64,000 nt of DNA from Petrimonas sp. (GTDB taxonomy: Bacteria; Bacteroidota; Bacteroidia; Bacteroidales; Dysgonomonadaceae), in the NCBI GenBank assembly GCA_012839475.1, contig DUNG01000016.1:1-64000 (forward strand). Direction: 5' to 3'. Positions 35,568-45,197 of the stretch are shown piece by piece. The notes under the pieces are model-generated. The model ran no database searches and was not told the origin of the DNA. It saw nothing but the letters and a program-made list of their open reading frames with translations. The first letter of the stretch is position 1. Each line of letters starts with the position of its first letter. The translations under genes and the position numbers were made by a program.

Positions 35568-35966
35568 CTTTTCCCGCGAACATTGTCTCGAAGATTGTAA
35601 AATGTCGGGTGTGGAACTCCAGTCACGCTAAAGGCCACCCGTGTTGAACTTGAGCGGCCAACAGCAGACACCGGTGGCAACCATCAAGGTAGCAGGTAGC
35701 AAAAATCGTACGGGATATCCCCGTTACCTCACAGCGCGGCTAAAGTTGATGATGAAAGAGCCCGAAAGCCACGTGAAAAGATTTTGAAAAGAGGGCCGCA
35801 ATCTCCAGCAATTTATCTATTTTCGCGGAAGTACAACAGGTCAACATGTTCAGCCAACAGGGGTATTTCTTTGAAGAAAGTCCACCAAAAAGGTTTTGAA
35901 ATCCATTACAAATCGTCTACCGAAGAAGATATTAGAGGCTTTCATGGGAACTATAACAGAGAAGAT
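35568..35966. other. upstream region of the GH109-like gene
   Basis: About 400 bp without a supported gene. A frame in phase with the following CDS is open from 35784 but its translation is not protein-like. TATTTTCG at 35818-35825 is one base off the -7 consensus and could start a leader of about 135 nt. I see no repeat or terminator here. Confidence 0.4.
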
Positions 35967-37217
35967 ATGAAACAGGAAAAGCAAGATCAACTATTCAATC
36001 GCCGCGATTTCCTGAAAGTAGCGGGAATAGGTGCGGGAGCAAGCATTATAGGTGGAGGTATGGCAGCTGTTCAACCCGTTTACGTCGGGAACCAACAACC
36101 ACCAACCAGGCCCAATATTCAAGGCTTTGATGACACGGGAAGCCAACCCTCTCAGGAGAAGATATGGCAGCAGGTCTCAGACCGCAAGGTACGTGTAGGA
36201 CTGATTGGGTACGGCGTATGCCGATTTGCCGCGGACTTTGGCTTTCAAGATCACCCCAACGTGGAAGTAGTTGCCGTAAGCGACTTGATTCCCGAGCGTT
36301 GCGCGGAGCTAGCGAGGGTAACGCGGTGCAACAAAACCTATCCCTCCCTCGAGGAGCTGATCAAGGACGACTCGATCGAGGCTGTTTTTATTGCTACCGA
36401 TGCGCCCAGCCACGCGCAGCATAGCATCGACGCACTCAATCACGGCAAGCACGTGGCCTGCGCGGTTCCCGCCGTGTTTGGCTCACTGGAAGATGCCGAC
36501 CGGTTGTACGAAACGGTAAAGCGGACGGGGCTGAAATACATGATGTTCGAGACCTCCATGTTCCGCGAGAACCTGTACGCCATGTACCGGCTGTGCCATG
36601 CCGGTTGTCTTGGCAAGCTGGTTTATGCGGAGGGCGAGTATTGGCACTACTCCGAAAAGGGGATCGACTCCTTCAAGAACTGGCGCCACGGGATGCCCCC
36701 GCAGTGGTATCCAACCCATTCCGATGCCTACTACATCGCGGTGACCAACGGAACGTTCCTTGAGGTATCTTGCATGGGTATGCCCAGCGCCATGGAGAGG
36801 TACCAGCCGAACCAAAATATCTACAACAACCCGTTCTCCACCGAAATCGCGTTGTACCGTACAAGCGAGGGGGGCATGGCCCGAATGGGCAGGAGCGCCG
36901 ACACGATGGGACACGGGTACGGGTCGGAAACCGGGCGAGTGCGTGGTACCAAGGCATCCTATTACGACAAATACGAGGGGATAGAGCAACCTCTTCCCGA
37001 CTTGAGTCGTCCAGCCTTACCTCCTGGGGTGGCAGGCGGGGGACATGGCGGTTCCCATGGACACCTTACCGAGGAATTTATCCGCGCGATCCTGGAAGAC
37101 CGGAAGCCACTCATCGATGTGGCCATGTCGCTCAACATGACGGTCGGCGGCATCGTTGCCCACCAGTCGGCCATGCGGGATGGAGAACTGTTAAAGATAC
37201 CGCAATACAAATTTTAA
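35967..37217 (+). CDS. exported Gfo/Idh-fold protein, GH109-like
   Basis: This 416-residue protein starts at [17 protein letters not shown] with a Tat-type signal ([19 protein letters not shown]). The Rossmann motif is [17 protein letters not shown]. The oxidoreductase EKP lysine is absent: the site reads [11 protein letters not shown], as in GH109 alpha-N-acetylgalactosaminidases (EVSG type). Other GH109-like points are the Glu of [13 protein letters not shown], the His of [10 protein letters not shown] and [19 protein letters not shown] near the C terminus. It may be a glycosidase using bound NAD for a redox-assisted elimination. The upstream 61 codons of open frame are unlikely to be translated. 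AspS follows after 20 bp, perhaps by chance. Confidence 0.78.
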   Translation: MKQEKQDQLFNRRDFLKVAGIGAGASIIGGGMAAVQPVYVGNQQPPTRPNIQGFDDTGSQPSQEKIWQQVSDRKVRVGLIGYGVCRFAADFGFQDHPNVEVVAVSDLIPERCAELARVTRCNKTYPSLEELIKDDSIEAVFIATDAPSHAQHSIDALNHGKHVACAVPAVFGSLEDADRLYETVKRTGLKYMMFETSMFRENLYAMYRLCHAGCLGKLVYAEGEYWHYSEKGIDSFKNWRHGMPPQWYPTHSDAYYIAVTNGTFLEVSCMGMPSAMERYQPNQNIYNNPFSTEIALYRTSEGGMARMGRSADTMGHGYGSETGRVRGTKASYYDKYEGIEQPLPDLSRPALPPGVAGGGHGGSHGHLTEEFIRAILEDRKPLIDVAMSLNMTVGGIVAHQSAMRDGELLKIPQYKF

Positions 37218-37237
37218 AGGTAAACAATCATAATTGT

Positions 37238-38998
37238 ATGTACAGAAGCAACACGTGCGGCGAACTTCGCCTTTCGGATCTGAACAAGGAGGTCACCCTG
37301 AGTGGCTGGGTATCCAGGATTCGCAAGATGGGGGGCATGACCTTTATCGACCTGCGGGATCGGTACGGCATCACCCAATTGTCGTTTAACCAGGAGGTAA
37401 ACCACGAACTTTGCGAACAGGCCAACAGCCTGGGCCGCGAGTGGGTCGTTCAGGTTACCGGCACCGTCCAAGAGCGGAGCAGCAAGAACCCGCGGATCCC
37501 CACGGGGGAGATCGAGATTATCGTCAACAAGCTAACGGTGCTAAACGCCTCCAAAACGCCCCCCTTCACCATCGAGACCGAAAGCGACGGGGGCGATGAG
37601 CTGCGTATGAAATACCGGTACCTCGACCTGCGCCGCGACGTGGTGCGCCAGAACCTGGAGCTGCGCCACAAGATGACGCTGGAAACCCGGCGCTACCTTG
37701 ACGAGAGAAACTTCCTGGAGGTAGAAACCCCGGTGCTAATCGGCTCCACCCCCGAGGGCGCCCGCGACTTTATCGTTCCTTCCCGGATGAACCCGGGTCA
37801 GTTCTACGCCCTGCCGCAATCCCCCCAGCTGTTCAAGCAACTGCTGATGGTAGCCGGGTTCGATCGCTACTTCCAGATCGTGAAATGCTTCCGCGATGAG
37901 GACCTGAGGGCAGACCGCCAGCCGGAGTTCACGCAGATCGACTGCGAGATGTCGTTCGTGGAGCAAGACGATGTACTGAACATGTTTGAGGGACTCACGA
38001 AGCACCTCTTTAAAACGATCAAGGGAATCGACCTCCCCCCGTTCCCTCGGATGAGCTACGCCGACGCGATGAGGCTGTACGGCTCAGATAAACCGGACAC
38101 CCGCTTTGGGATGACGTTCGTCGAGCTTAAAGAGCTCACCATGGGACGGGACTTCAAGGTATTCGACTCTGCCGAGTACGTGGGTGCCATCCGCGTGCCG
38201 GGGTGCGCATCCTACTCACGCCGGCAGTTGGACGAATTGACCGACTTCGTGAAGCGCCCGCAAATTGGTGCGCTTGGGTTGATCCACCTGCGCTACAACG
38301 AGGACGGAACCCTGAAGTCGTCTGTCGACAAGTTCTACAGCGAGGAAGACCTCCGGAAGTGGGCCAAGCAGTGCGGGGCGGTACCCGGCGACTTGATCCT
38401 GGTGTTAGCCGGTGAAGCCGAGAAAACGCGTAAGCAACTATCGGAATTGAGGTTGGAGATGGGAACGCGATTGGGGCTAAGGGATAAGAGCCGTTTTGAA
38501 TGCCTTTGGGTGGTCGACTTCCCCCTGCTGGAGAAGGACGAAGAGCTGGACCGCTTCTTCGCGAAGCACCACCCCTTCACCTCGCCCAAGGCAGAGGATA
38601 TCCCATTGCTAGACACCAATCCCGCTGCCGTACGGGCAAACGCCTACGACCTGGTGATCAACGGCGTGGAAATCGGGGGCGGCTCCATCCGTATTCACGA
38701 CAGCCAACTACAGGCAAAAATGTTCTCCGTGCTCGGCTTCACCGAGGAGAGGGCGAGGGAGCAGTTCGGCTTCTTGATGAGCGCCTTCCAGTATGGAGCG
38801 CCACCGCATGGTGGGATCGCCTTCGGCCTCGACCGGTTTGTCTCCATCTTCGCGGGGCTCGACAGCATCCGCGATACCATCGCGTTCCCCAAGAACACCG
38901 CCGGTCGCGACGTGATGATCGATGCACCATCAAGCGTGGAAAAGGCACAACTGGATGAGCTGGGTATACAGTTAAAGCCGGACAGCGGGGCGCATTGA
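37238..38998 (+). CDS. aspS: aspartyl-tRNA synthetase
   Basis: This 586-residue class II aminoacyl-tRNA synthetase charges tRNA-Asp. The N-terminal OB-fold anticodon domain begins [24 protein letters not shown]. The catalytic core shows [68 protein letters not shown] (motif 2) and GIAFGLDRF (motif 3). A bacterial insertion (GAD) domain lies between residues about 285 and 420. Length is standard. The frame is open far upstream, through the preceding gene in another phase, but the ATG at 37238 matches the family. Confidence 0.97.
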   Translation: MYRSNTCGELRLSDLNKEVTLSGWVSRIRKMGGMTFIDLRDRYGITQLSFNQEVNHELCEQANSLGREWVVQVTGTVQERSSKNPRIPTGEIEIIVNKLTVLNASKTPPFTIETESDGGDELRMKYRYLDLRRDVVRQNLELRHKMTLETRRYLDERNFLEVETPVLIGSTPEGARDFIVPSRMNPGQFYALPQSPQLFKQLLMVAGFDRYFQIVKCFRDEDLRADRQPEFTQIDCEMSFVEQDDVLNMFEGLTKHLFKTIKGIDLPPFPRMSYADAMRLYGSDKPDTRFGMTFVELKELTMGRDFKVFDSAEYVGAIRVPGCASYSRRQLDELTDFVKRPQIGALGLIHLRYNEDGTLKSSVDKFYSEEDLRKWAKQCGAVPGDLILVLAGEAEKTRKQLSELRLEMGTRLGLRDKSRFECLWVVDFPLLEKDEELDRFFAKHHPFTSPKAEDIPLLDTNPAAVRANAYDLVINGVEIGGGSIRIHDSQLQAKMFSVLGFTEERAREQFGFLMSAFQYGAPPHGGIAFGLDRFVSIFAGLDSIRDTIAFPKNTAGRDVMIDAPSSVEKAQLDELGIQLKPDSGAH

Positions 38999-39067
38999 CC
39001 CTTCTCGTTGTCAAGGCAGAGATATAGGCCATCGCATTCCTGTAGAACCCATATTGGAAGAGGACAG

Positions 39068-39103
39068 GAACCCCGAGATTTTTTCGTCTAACTCTCGGGG
39101 TTC
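39068..39103. terminator. strong bidirectional terminator
   Basis: An 11-bp perfect stem GAACCCCGAGA/TCTCGGGGTTC with a 14-nt loop lies between the convergent aspS and GH43 genes. ATATTATTTTT follows on the + strand, so it ends aspS; on the - strand it may also end GH43. Confidence 0.75.
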
Positions 39104-39129
39104 ATATTATTTTTAAGACGGCTCTTTCA

Positions 39130-40098
39130 TTATTTTGTTAAAGGCCGGGCTTCTACCCCCTCTCGCGTCATTATTATTGGCTTTATTTTACCATCGGAAT
39201 CAAATTCCATCTTATCGATACAGGTCATGCGAGAGTGCGCGCTTGTTTCAGTTAACGGTCTCCTGTGATAAACGATATACCACTCATCCGTTCCCGGGAC
39301 GTTGATAACCGAATTATGCCCCGCGCCATTGGCTATTTTCCCGTCTTGCTCCAATACAACCCCAATACGATGAAACGGGCCAACAGGTGAATCACTTATG
39401 GCATAAGCCACTTTGTAATCGGGCCCGGTCCATCCCCCTTCCGACCACATGAAATAGTACCTCCCGTTACGGATAAACATCACTGAACCTTCTACATACC
39501 CTTCGGGTGTGACCTCTTTATAAATCGTTCCATCTTCAAATGGAATAAATCCGGTAAAGTCGTCGTTTAGCTTCACCACATTGCAATGCCGCCAACCACC
39601 ATAGAACATGTAATATTGCCCATCCACATCTTTAAAAACAAATTGATCAATGGGTTGGGCACCATTATAAAACTTGTCGATTAACGGTTTTCCCAAGTAA
39701 TCCCGGAAAGGTCCTTCCGGTTTATCTGAAACCCCAATGCCTATACCCCCTACTTCATCATCACTTTGAATATCGTTTGCAGCAAAAAAGAGATAATAGA
39801 TATTCTCTTTTTCAACAATAGCCGGAGCCCACATGGCCCTCCAGGCCCATTTTATAGATGTCGTGTCGATGATACTGCTATGTTTTGTCCAATTTACCAA
39901 GTCGGGTGATGAAAAAGCATCCATAAATACCTGGCTGTTATAGGGAGCGGAAAATGTAGGATAGACCCAATACCTCTCTCCAAAAACAGCGCCTTCAGGA
40001 TCTGCATACCATCCATGAAATACCGGACTCCCCGATTTCTGAGAAAAGCCGGTTACCAAGAAGCTTACTGATATAAGCAATAAAAAAAACCTCTTCAT
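39130..40098 (-). CDS. GH43 family glycoside hydrolase, exported
   Basis: This 322-residue secreted enzyme has a signal peptide (FFLLLISVSFLVTGFS). It is a five-bladed propeller of the GH43 type, acting on arabino- or xylo-configured or galactosyl linkages. The general base is the Asp in GWYADPEG, the pKa-tuning acid lies in the MWAPAIVEKENIYYLFF region, and the general acid Glu is in GYVEGSVMFIRNGRYYF. The blade repeat DKPEGPFRDYLGKPLI is typical. It lacks an extra binding module. It has its own -7 box at 40150-40157 and terminators on both sides, so it is monocistronic. The substrate is unknown. Confidence 0.88.
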   Translation of the reverse strand: MKRFFLLLISVSFLVTGFSQKSGSPVFHGWYADPEGAVFGERYWVYPTFSAPYNSQVFMDAFSSPDLVNWTKHSSIIDTTSIKWAWRAMWAPAIVEKENIYYLFFAANDIQSDDEVGGIGIGVSDKPEGPFRDYLGKPLIDKFYNGAQPIDQFVFKDVDGQYYMFYGGWRHCNVVKLNDDFTGFIPFEDGTIYKEVTPEGYVEGSVMFIRNGRYYFMWSEGGWTGPDYKVAYAISDSPVGPFHRIGVVLEQDGKIANGAGHNSVINVPGTDEWYIVYHRRPLTETSAHSRMTCIDKMEFDSDGKIKPIIMTREGVEARPLTK

Positions 40099-40149
40099 GT
40101 TTAATTAATTATTAGTTTTTTTACCACAACGATGTCGCCAGGCTCACAA

Positions 40150-40157
40150 CAAAGATA
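40150..40157 (-). promoter_or_regulatory. GH43 -7 box
   Basis: On the - strand TATCTTTG matches TAnnTTTG 52 nt upstream of the GH43 ATG. A -33 box is not clear; TTTT about 15 nt upstream is the closest. Confidence 0.5.
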
Positions 40158-40197
40158 AAAAATATTCTAAGGAAAACTGAATATGCAACATAATACC

Positions 40198-40232
40198 AAA
40201 AGAAGCTGTCTCGTTTTGAAACAGCTTCTTTT
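40198..40232. terminator. terminator after the Tat-type Gfo/Idh gene
   Basis: A 12-bp stem AAAAGAAGCTGT/ACAGCTTCTTTT with an 11-nt loop. On the - strand the right arm ends in TTTT, so it should end the Gfo/Idh transcript and separate it from GH43. Confidence 0.7.
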
Positions 40233-40266
40233 CGTTAGGCTATAAGCCTGATGGCAAATACGGAAA

Positions 40267-41589
40267 TTATCCTATGGGATACCCGTCCGTGTAGCTCTTG
40301 TCGAATAGCCTGTGCGCTTCCGCCTCTGGGTCGTCCACGAACTTTTCAGCTGCTGGATCCCACTTGAGGGGACGTCCCAGCTCGTACGCGATATTCCCCA
40401 GCGTACAGACAGTACAGGTGCTGTGCCCTATCTCAACGGGCACTATTGGATCGACACCATTCCTTAGCGCCTCTATAAAGTTGGCCAAATGGGGAATCTT
40501 CGTTTCGTAAGCTCCTTCCGTCTCCTCAATAACAGGCGGATTCAGGCTCTCGTCGGAAGCCTTGTAATGCTCCCTTGATACCTCTATCCATCCCTTCTCA
40601 CCCCAGAACTTTACGCCCTTAGTCTGGCGTTCGTCGAAAGGCTCCTCGGTCATCACTATTCCATTGGCGTACTTGTAGGTCAGGAACTGGGTGTTTTCAT
40701 ACCCGGGCGGGATAATTTCTACCGGTCCATTTTTATCCATGCCTATCCCCCACTGGGCAATATCGAACATATGCGCTCCCCAGTCGGTCGTGAACCCACC
40801 ACCCGTCTCCTTGTAATAGCGCCAAACGGCCCAATAGTGCTCGTTCTTCTCGGGATCGAGAGAGATAGGCGGGTTCAACCGCGAGTTGTAATGTACGTAT
40901 TCCAGGGGGCCCAGCCAAAGCGGCCAATTCAGGTCGGCAGGTATCGGCTCCTCAGGCAGGTCGTATGGTGCAGGAGGAGGACCCACACAGGCGTTCACCT
41001 TTTCAATGACTCCCAGTCTTCCCTCTTGTACCATCTTCACGGCATGCTGGAAGTTAGCATCGGAGCGCTGCTGGCTCCCCACGCCAAGGATCACCCCATT
41101 CTCACGTACCGCTTTCACCAGCAGTTGTCCTTCCCGGATGGTGAAGGTTAACGGCTTCTCCAGGTAGATGTTTTTCTTCGCTTTACAAGCATCGATGGCT
41201 ATGTGCGCATGCCAATGGTCGGGCGTGGCGATGATCACGGCATCGATATCGTCCCGAGCAATAAGTTGCTTATAATCCTCATACACCTCTACCCCCACAT
41301 TCTGTTCGGTAGAAGCATAGTGAGCCGTCACACGTTTCACGAAACGCTCTCTTTTAATGCCGTACACGTCGCTGCCTGCAACGATCAACACGCCTGGCAT
41401 CCCGATAAACCCACTCATCAGGTACATGGCTTGTTGTCCCAACCCGATGAATCCAAGGCGAATAACACCATCTTCACCGCCGCTTCCCTTCGACTTGCAG
41501 GAAGCTAAAAATTGCGGTAAAACAGCTACACTCGCCGCACCCACGGCGGCAGTCTTGATAAATTTTCTTCTTGTAATTTGATTACTCAT
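40267..41589 (-). CDS. exported Gfo/Idh/MocA family lipoprotein (Tat signal)
   Basis: This 440-residue protein starts TRRKFIKTAAVGAASVAVLP and then has LASC, so it is probably a Tat-exported lipoprotein anchored at Cys30. The Rossmann motif is IRLGFIGLGQQAMYLM, EKP is present in NIYLEKPLTFT, and the His motif is GGGFTTDWGAHMFDIAQWG. It resembles the Gfo/Idh protein at 25404-26750 in layout (PDHWHAH, GVGSQQRSDANFQHAVKMV). It is likely a periplasmic sugar-transforming enzyme with bound cofactor. It is separated from mdh by 94 bp and ends at a good terminator. Confidence 0.85.
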   Translation of the reverse strand: MSNQITRRKFIKTAAVGAASVAVLPQFLASCKSKGSGGEDGVIRLGFIGLGQQAMYLMSGFIGMPGVLIVAGSDVYGIKRERFVKRVTAHYASTEQNVGVEVYEDYKQLIARDDIDAVIIATPDHWHAHIAIDACKAKKNIYLEKPLTFTIREGQLLVKAVRENGVILGVGSQQRSDANFQHAVKMVQEGRLGVIEKVNACVGPPPAPYDLPEEPIPADLNWPLWLGPLEYVHYNSRLNPPISLDPEKNEHYWAVWRYYKETGGGFTTDWGAHMFDIAQWGIGMDKNGPVEIIPPGYENTQFLTYKYANGIVMTEEPFDERQTKGVKFWGEKGWIEVSREHYKASDESLNPPVIEETEGAYETKIPHLANFIEALRNGVDPIVPVEIGHSTCTVCTLGNIAYELGRPLKWDPAAEKFVDDPEAEAHRLFDKSYTDGYPIG

Positions 41590-41683
41590 GACTTCAGATT
41601 TTGTAATAATAAATATTTATACTTTCCCAATACTTTTTCCTCCCTTATATTACATGTAAATGCGCGGAACACGTATCACGCTA

Positions 41684-42682
41684 TCAAAGATTCGGATTCA
41701 CGCTGTTCCAACGATCTACTGTAGGGATGATACCCATCGCGATCACCTCGTCGCGCAGCTCCACCAGGTGTTCATAGCTCTCTTTTAGGTCGGCCATCTC
41801 GGCATCAGTCCCCTTCACTTCGTCAAAGGAGACACCGTTCTTATCGAGCGTGGTCTCCATCCCCATCATAATATGTTCAAACCCGGGGATATTAACGTAA
41901 CAGCCTGAGGGCCAACGGAAAGCCTTGCCGCCCATAGTGGCACGAATCATCCCGACCGAGTTGTACGATGGACTCTGGAAGGAGGAGCGCCCGCGCAACC
42001 TGATAATATTGGCTCCACCCTTGGTAACACGTACCTTAAGGTCGGCCCACTCTTGGTCGGTCAACTTACTCGTCCCGATTAAATCGGTCAAGGGTATACC
42101 ATCTATCTTCGTGGTGGAAACAAATACAGCCATCTCTTCCCCATGTCCCCCGTAGGTGCGCGCACCGGTGACCATCCCTTGCTTCACGCCAAAATGTTTG
42201 GCCAGCTCGCTTTGCAAGCGGATACTGTCTAACGCCGCCAAAGTTGTCACTTGCGAAGGCTTCAAGCCAGAATGAATTAACGCCACTAAACCAGTGATGT
42301 CGGTCGGATTGAAAACAACGGTAAGGTGCTTTAGTTCAGGGCAGTACGACTTAATATCCTTTCCAAGCTGGGCTGCTATCTCGGTATTGCCTTTCAGCAA
42401 GTCCTCACGAGTCATCCCCTCCTTTCGGGGTGCACCACCCGAAGATATCATATATTTGGTACCGGTGAAAGCCTCTTCCACATCGGTAGAGTAGGTGAAG
42501 CTCACCCCCTGGAAACCGCAATGACGCATCTCCTCCACCACCCCCTCCAGGCCCAACGCGAATGGGTCATAAAGGCAGATATTGGGTGTTAAACGCATTA
42601 TAGCAGCAGTCTGTACAAGGTTAGAACCGATCATTCCGGCCGCTCCCACAATAGTCAATTTGTCGTTCGTTAGAAAACTCAT
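41684..42682 (-). CDS. mdh: malate dehydrogenase
   Basis: This 332-residue NAD-dependent enzyme interconverts malate and oxaloacetate. The nucleotide fold starts LTIVGAAGMIGSNLVQTA. The substrate-loop region reads SSGGAPRKEGMTREDLLKGN with the conserved arginines, VVFNPTDITG follows, and the catalytic His is in GARTYGGHGEEMAVF. This GAAGMIGSN form is the long Bacteroidota type, probably used in the reductive branch that leads to succinate and propionate. The upstream 190 bp hold two perfect copies of a 73-bp repeat (42700-42845). Confidence 0.93.
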   Translation of the reverse strand: MSFLTNDKLTIVGAAGMIGSNLVQTAAIMRLTPNICLYDPFALGLEGVVEEMRHCGFQGVSFTYSTDVEEAFTGTKYMISSGGAPRKEGMTREDLLKGNTEIAAQLGKDIKSYCPELKHLTVVFNPTDITGLVALIHSGLKPSQVTTLAALDSIRLQSELAKHFGVKQGMVTGARTYGGHGEEMAVFVSTTKIDGIPLTDLIGTSKLTDQEWADLKVRVTKGGANIIRLRGRSSFQSPSYNSVGMIRATMGGKAFRWPSGCYVNIPGFEHIMMGMETTLDKNGVSFDEVKGTDAEMADLKESYEHLVELRDEVIAMGIIPTVDRWNSVNPNL

Positions 42683-42699
42683 AGTTGAAATTTGTTGTT

Positions 42700-42845
42700 A
42701 ATTCGCTGACGCGCCTTTTCTGTCGTCGCTCGGCAAAGCTTAAGTAAACTTAGCTCTGCTCTCGCTCCTGAGAATTCGCTGACGCGCCTTTTCTGTCGTC
42801 GCTCGGCAAAGCTTAAGTAAACTTAGCTCTGCTCTCGCTCCTGAG
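42700..42845 (+). repeat. two perfect 73-bp tandem repeats containing B-like hairpins (B4)
   Basis: Units 42700-42772 and 42773-42845 are identical over all 73 bases. Each contains the B-type core CGGCAAAGCTTAAGTAAACT followed by TAGCTCTGC, with an apical TAAGT-AA-ACTTA palindrome. The outer arms of a full element B are not evident. The array lies between the co-directional hppA and mdh genes, in the mdh upstream region. A closely related single copy is found at 48270-48325. Confidence 0.85.
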
Positions 42846-42874
42846 AAAATTGTTAATTGTTAATTGTTAATAAA

Positions 42875-45076
42875 TTACAGTAAGCTCCAAGATACCGTTA
42901 GCCCGGCCATCACGATCGAGACCATACTCATCAGCTTGATCAAGATGTTCAACGAGGGGCCGGAGGTATCTTTAAACGGGTCACCCACCGTATCGCCCAC
43001 GACCGTAGCCTTGTGCGCCTCGCTCCCCTTACCACCATGGTGGCCGTCCTCGATGTACTTTTTGGCGTTATCCCATGCGCCACCTGAATTCGCCATGAAT
43101 ATGGCCAACACGAACCCGGAGCCCAGGCCACCCGCTAACAGCCCCATCACGCCGGATACTCCCATGAGCAACCCGGTTATCACGGGTGCGAGAATGGCCA
43201 GTAACGAAGGAAGCAACATTTCACGTTGAGCACCCCGGGTAGAGATCTCCACGCACCGCTCGTAATCGGGCGTAGCCTCGCCGGTGAGGATACCCTTTAT
43301 CTCACGAAACTGGCGTCGTACCTCGTCAACCATCTTTCGCGCCGCCCTTCCCACGGCATTCATCGTGAGACCGCAGAAGAGGAACGCCATCATCGAGCCG
43401 ATGAATATACCGGCCAACACCTTCGGGTTCATCAAGGTCACCTGGTAGTAATCCATAAAGTCGACCAGGCTGGCTTTAGCCACCTCCACCGTCTCCCCAC
43501 TAGAGAGGGTCATCAAGTTTTCACCCAATCGAACCATCCCGATGCGCACCTCCTCCATGTAGGAGGCAAGCAGTGCCAAGCCGGTCAGCGCGGCAGATCC
43601 TATGGCAAACCCCTTACCCGTGGCGGCCGTGGTATTTCCCAGCGCATCCAGGGCGTCGGTCCGCTTCCGTACCTCTGGTCCCAGCCCGCTCATTTCAGCG
43701 TTACCACCAGCGTTGTCCGCGATGGGACCATACGCGTCGGTAGCCAGTGTGATGCCCAGCGTGGAGAGCATGCCCACCGCGGCGATCGCGATACCGTACA
43801 ATCCCATGCTCAAGTTACCCGCCGACACCATGTTTGCCACATCAAAGTTGATAGCTGCCAAGTAAGCGATAAGGATAGCCACTACGATGGTCAGTACCGG
43901 TATCGAAGTCGATACTAAACCGGTACCCATTCCCGATATGATTACCGTGGCCGGTCCGGTTTCCGCGCTGGCAGCAATTGTTTTCGTCGGCTTAAACGAG
44001 TGAGAAGTGAAGTACTCTGTAGATTGCCCGATAATGATCCCCGCGAGTAGGCCAGCGATCACGGAGAAGGAGAGGCCCAACCAGTTGCTAAAGTCCAGCA
44101 GGTAGAGGATACCAAACGTGGAGATCGCGATCAGAATGGCGCTCACGTTTACCCCCCGGTTAAGGGAGTTCGTCAAGTCGCGCATGGTGGCATCCTCCTT
44201 GGTACGCACCAAGAAGATACCGAATATGGAGAGGAGAACCCCTATGGCCGCGATGATCATCGGGGCGAAAACCGCGTTTTGCTGCATCACGGGGTTCATG
44301 CTGAAAGCTGCTGCTCCCAAGGCCGCGGTCGACAAAATCGCGCCGCAGTACGACTCGTAGAGGTCGGCCCCCATCCCAGCCACGTCGCCCACGTTATCAC
44401 CCACGTTATCGGCGATCGTTGCCGGGTTGCGCGGGTCATCTTCCGGGATTCCCGCCTCTACCTTGCCCACCAGGTCGGCACCCACGTCGGCCGCCTTGGT
44501 ATAAATACCGCCGCCCACACGGGCGAATAGGGCCTGCGTGGAAGCTCCCATACCAAAGGTAAGCATGGTGGTAGTGATCATAACCAGCTTATGCCCAGTG
44601 CCGGCATCCTGTACGAAGTAATCGAGGATAAGGTACCAAAGGGCAATATCAAGCAGGGCCAGCCCTACCACCACGAGGCCCATCACGGCACCTGAACGGA
44701 AGGCAATTTTTAATCCGCTATTCAGTGAGCGCTGCACGGCGTTAGCCGTCCTCGCGGAAGCGTACGTGGCCGTCTTCATGCCAAAGAAGCCTGCCAAGCC
44801 GGAGAAGAAACCACCCGTCAGGAAGGCAAACGGAACCCAACTGTTTTGAAGGCCAAAAAAGGCCATCCCCGCGAAAATCACCGCTATAATCACAAACACG
44901 ATAGCCACCACCTTGTACTGTTGTTTAAGGTAGGACATGGCACCATCACGCACGTACTGCGCGATTGTCTTCATTTTTTCAGTCCCCTCGCTCTCCTTCA
45001 TCATCCGTTTGAAGAAGTAGTAGGCAAACACCAACGCTACGATTGAAGCAGCGGGAACGAGATAAAAGTACTTCAT
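42875..45076 (-). CDS. hppA: membrane-bound proton/sodium-translocating pyrophosphatase
   Basis: The protein (733 residues) has about sixteen membrane helices. It couples pyrophosphate hydrolysis to export of H+ or Na+. Substrate-site motifs include GGGIYTKAADVGADLVGKVEAGIPEDDPRNPATIADNVGDNVGD, TDAYGPIADNAGGNAEM and GGAWDNAKKYIEDG. The sequence GNTTAATGKG has Ala where K+-independent enzymes carry Lys, so it should be of the K+-dependent class; the choice between H+ and Na+ cannot be made safely here. The longer frame starts at TTG; the ATG of MKYFYLVPAAS is preferred. A -7-like box TACCTTTA lies at 45115-45122. Confidence 0.96.
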   Translation of the reverse strand: MKYFYLVPAASIVALVFAYYFFKRMMKESEGTEKMKTIAQYVRDGAMSYLKQQYKVVAIVFVIIAVIFAGMAFFGLQNSWVPFAFLTGGFFSGLAGFFGMKTATYASARTANAVQRSLNSGLKIAFRSGAVMGLVVVGLALLDIALWYLILDYFVQDAGTGHKLVMITTTMLTFGMGASTQALFARVGGGIYTKAADVGADLVGKVEAGIPEDDPRNPATIADNVGDNVGDVAGMGADLYESYCGAILSTAALGAAAFSMNPVMQQNAVFAPMIIAAIGVLLSIFGIFLVRTKEDATMRDLTNSLNRGVNVSAILIAISTFGILYLLDFSNWLGLSFSVIAGLLAGIIIGQSTEYFTSHSFKPTKTIAASAETGPATVIISGMGTGLVSTSIPVLTIVVAILIAYLAAINFDVANMVSAGNLSMGLYGIAIAAVGMLSTLGITLATDAYGPIADNAGGNAEMSGLGPEVRKRTDALDALGNTTAATGKGFAIGSAALTGLALLASYMEEVRIGMVRLGENLMTLSSGETVEVAKASLVDFMDYYQVTLMNPKVLAGIFIGSMMAFLFCGLTMNAVGRAARKMVDEVRRQFREIKGILTGEATPDYERCVEISTRGAQREMLLPSLLAILAPVITGLLMGVSGVMGLLAGGLGSGFVLAIFMANSGGAWDNAKKYIEDGHHGGKGSEAHKATVVGDTVGDPFKDTSGPSLNILIKLMSMVSIVMAGLTVSWSLL

Positions 45077-45114
45077 ACTCAATTAATTTATGTTTTTTTG
45101 AAAAATTGACGCCG

Positions 45115-45122
45115 TAAAGGTA
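45115..45122 (-). promoter_or_regulatory. possible hppA -7 box
   Basis: On the - strand TACCTTTA is one base off TAnnTTTG, 38 nt before the hppA ATG. No -33 TTTG at the proper distance. Confidence 0.35.
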
Positions 45123-45197
45123 TTAAAAAAATATGAAAGACATGTTTAAAACGTTCATTTAACACAATTGGAAATGATTATTTTTAAACATCAAAGG

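Noticed and set aside
36770-37237. N-terminal extension of aspS by 156 codons
   Set aside because: It overlaps the GH109-like gene in another phase and reads as low-complexity Arg/Gly/Pro-rich sequence; AspRS homologues start at the ATG of 37238.
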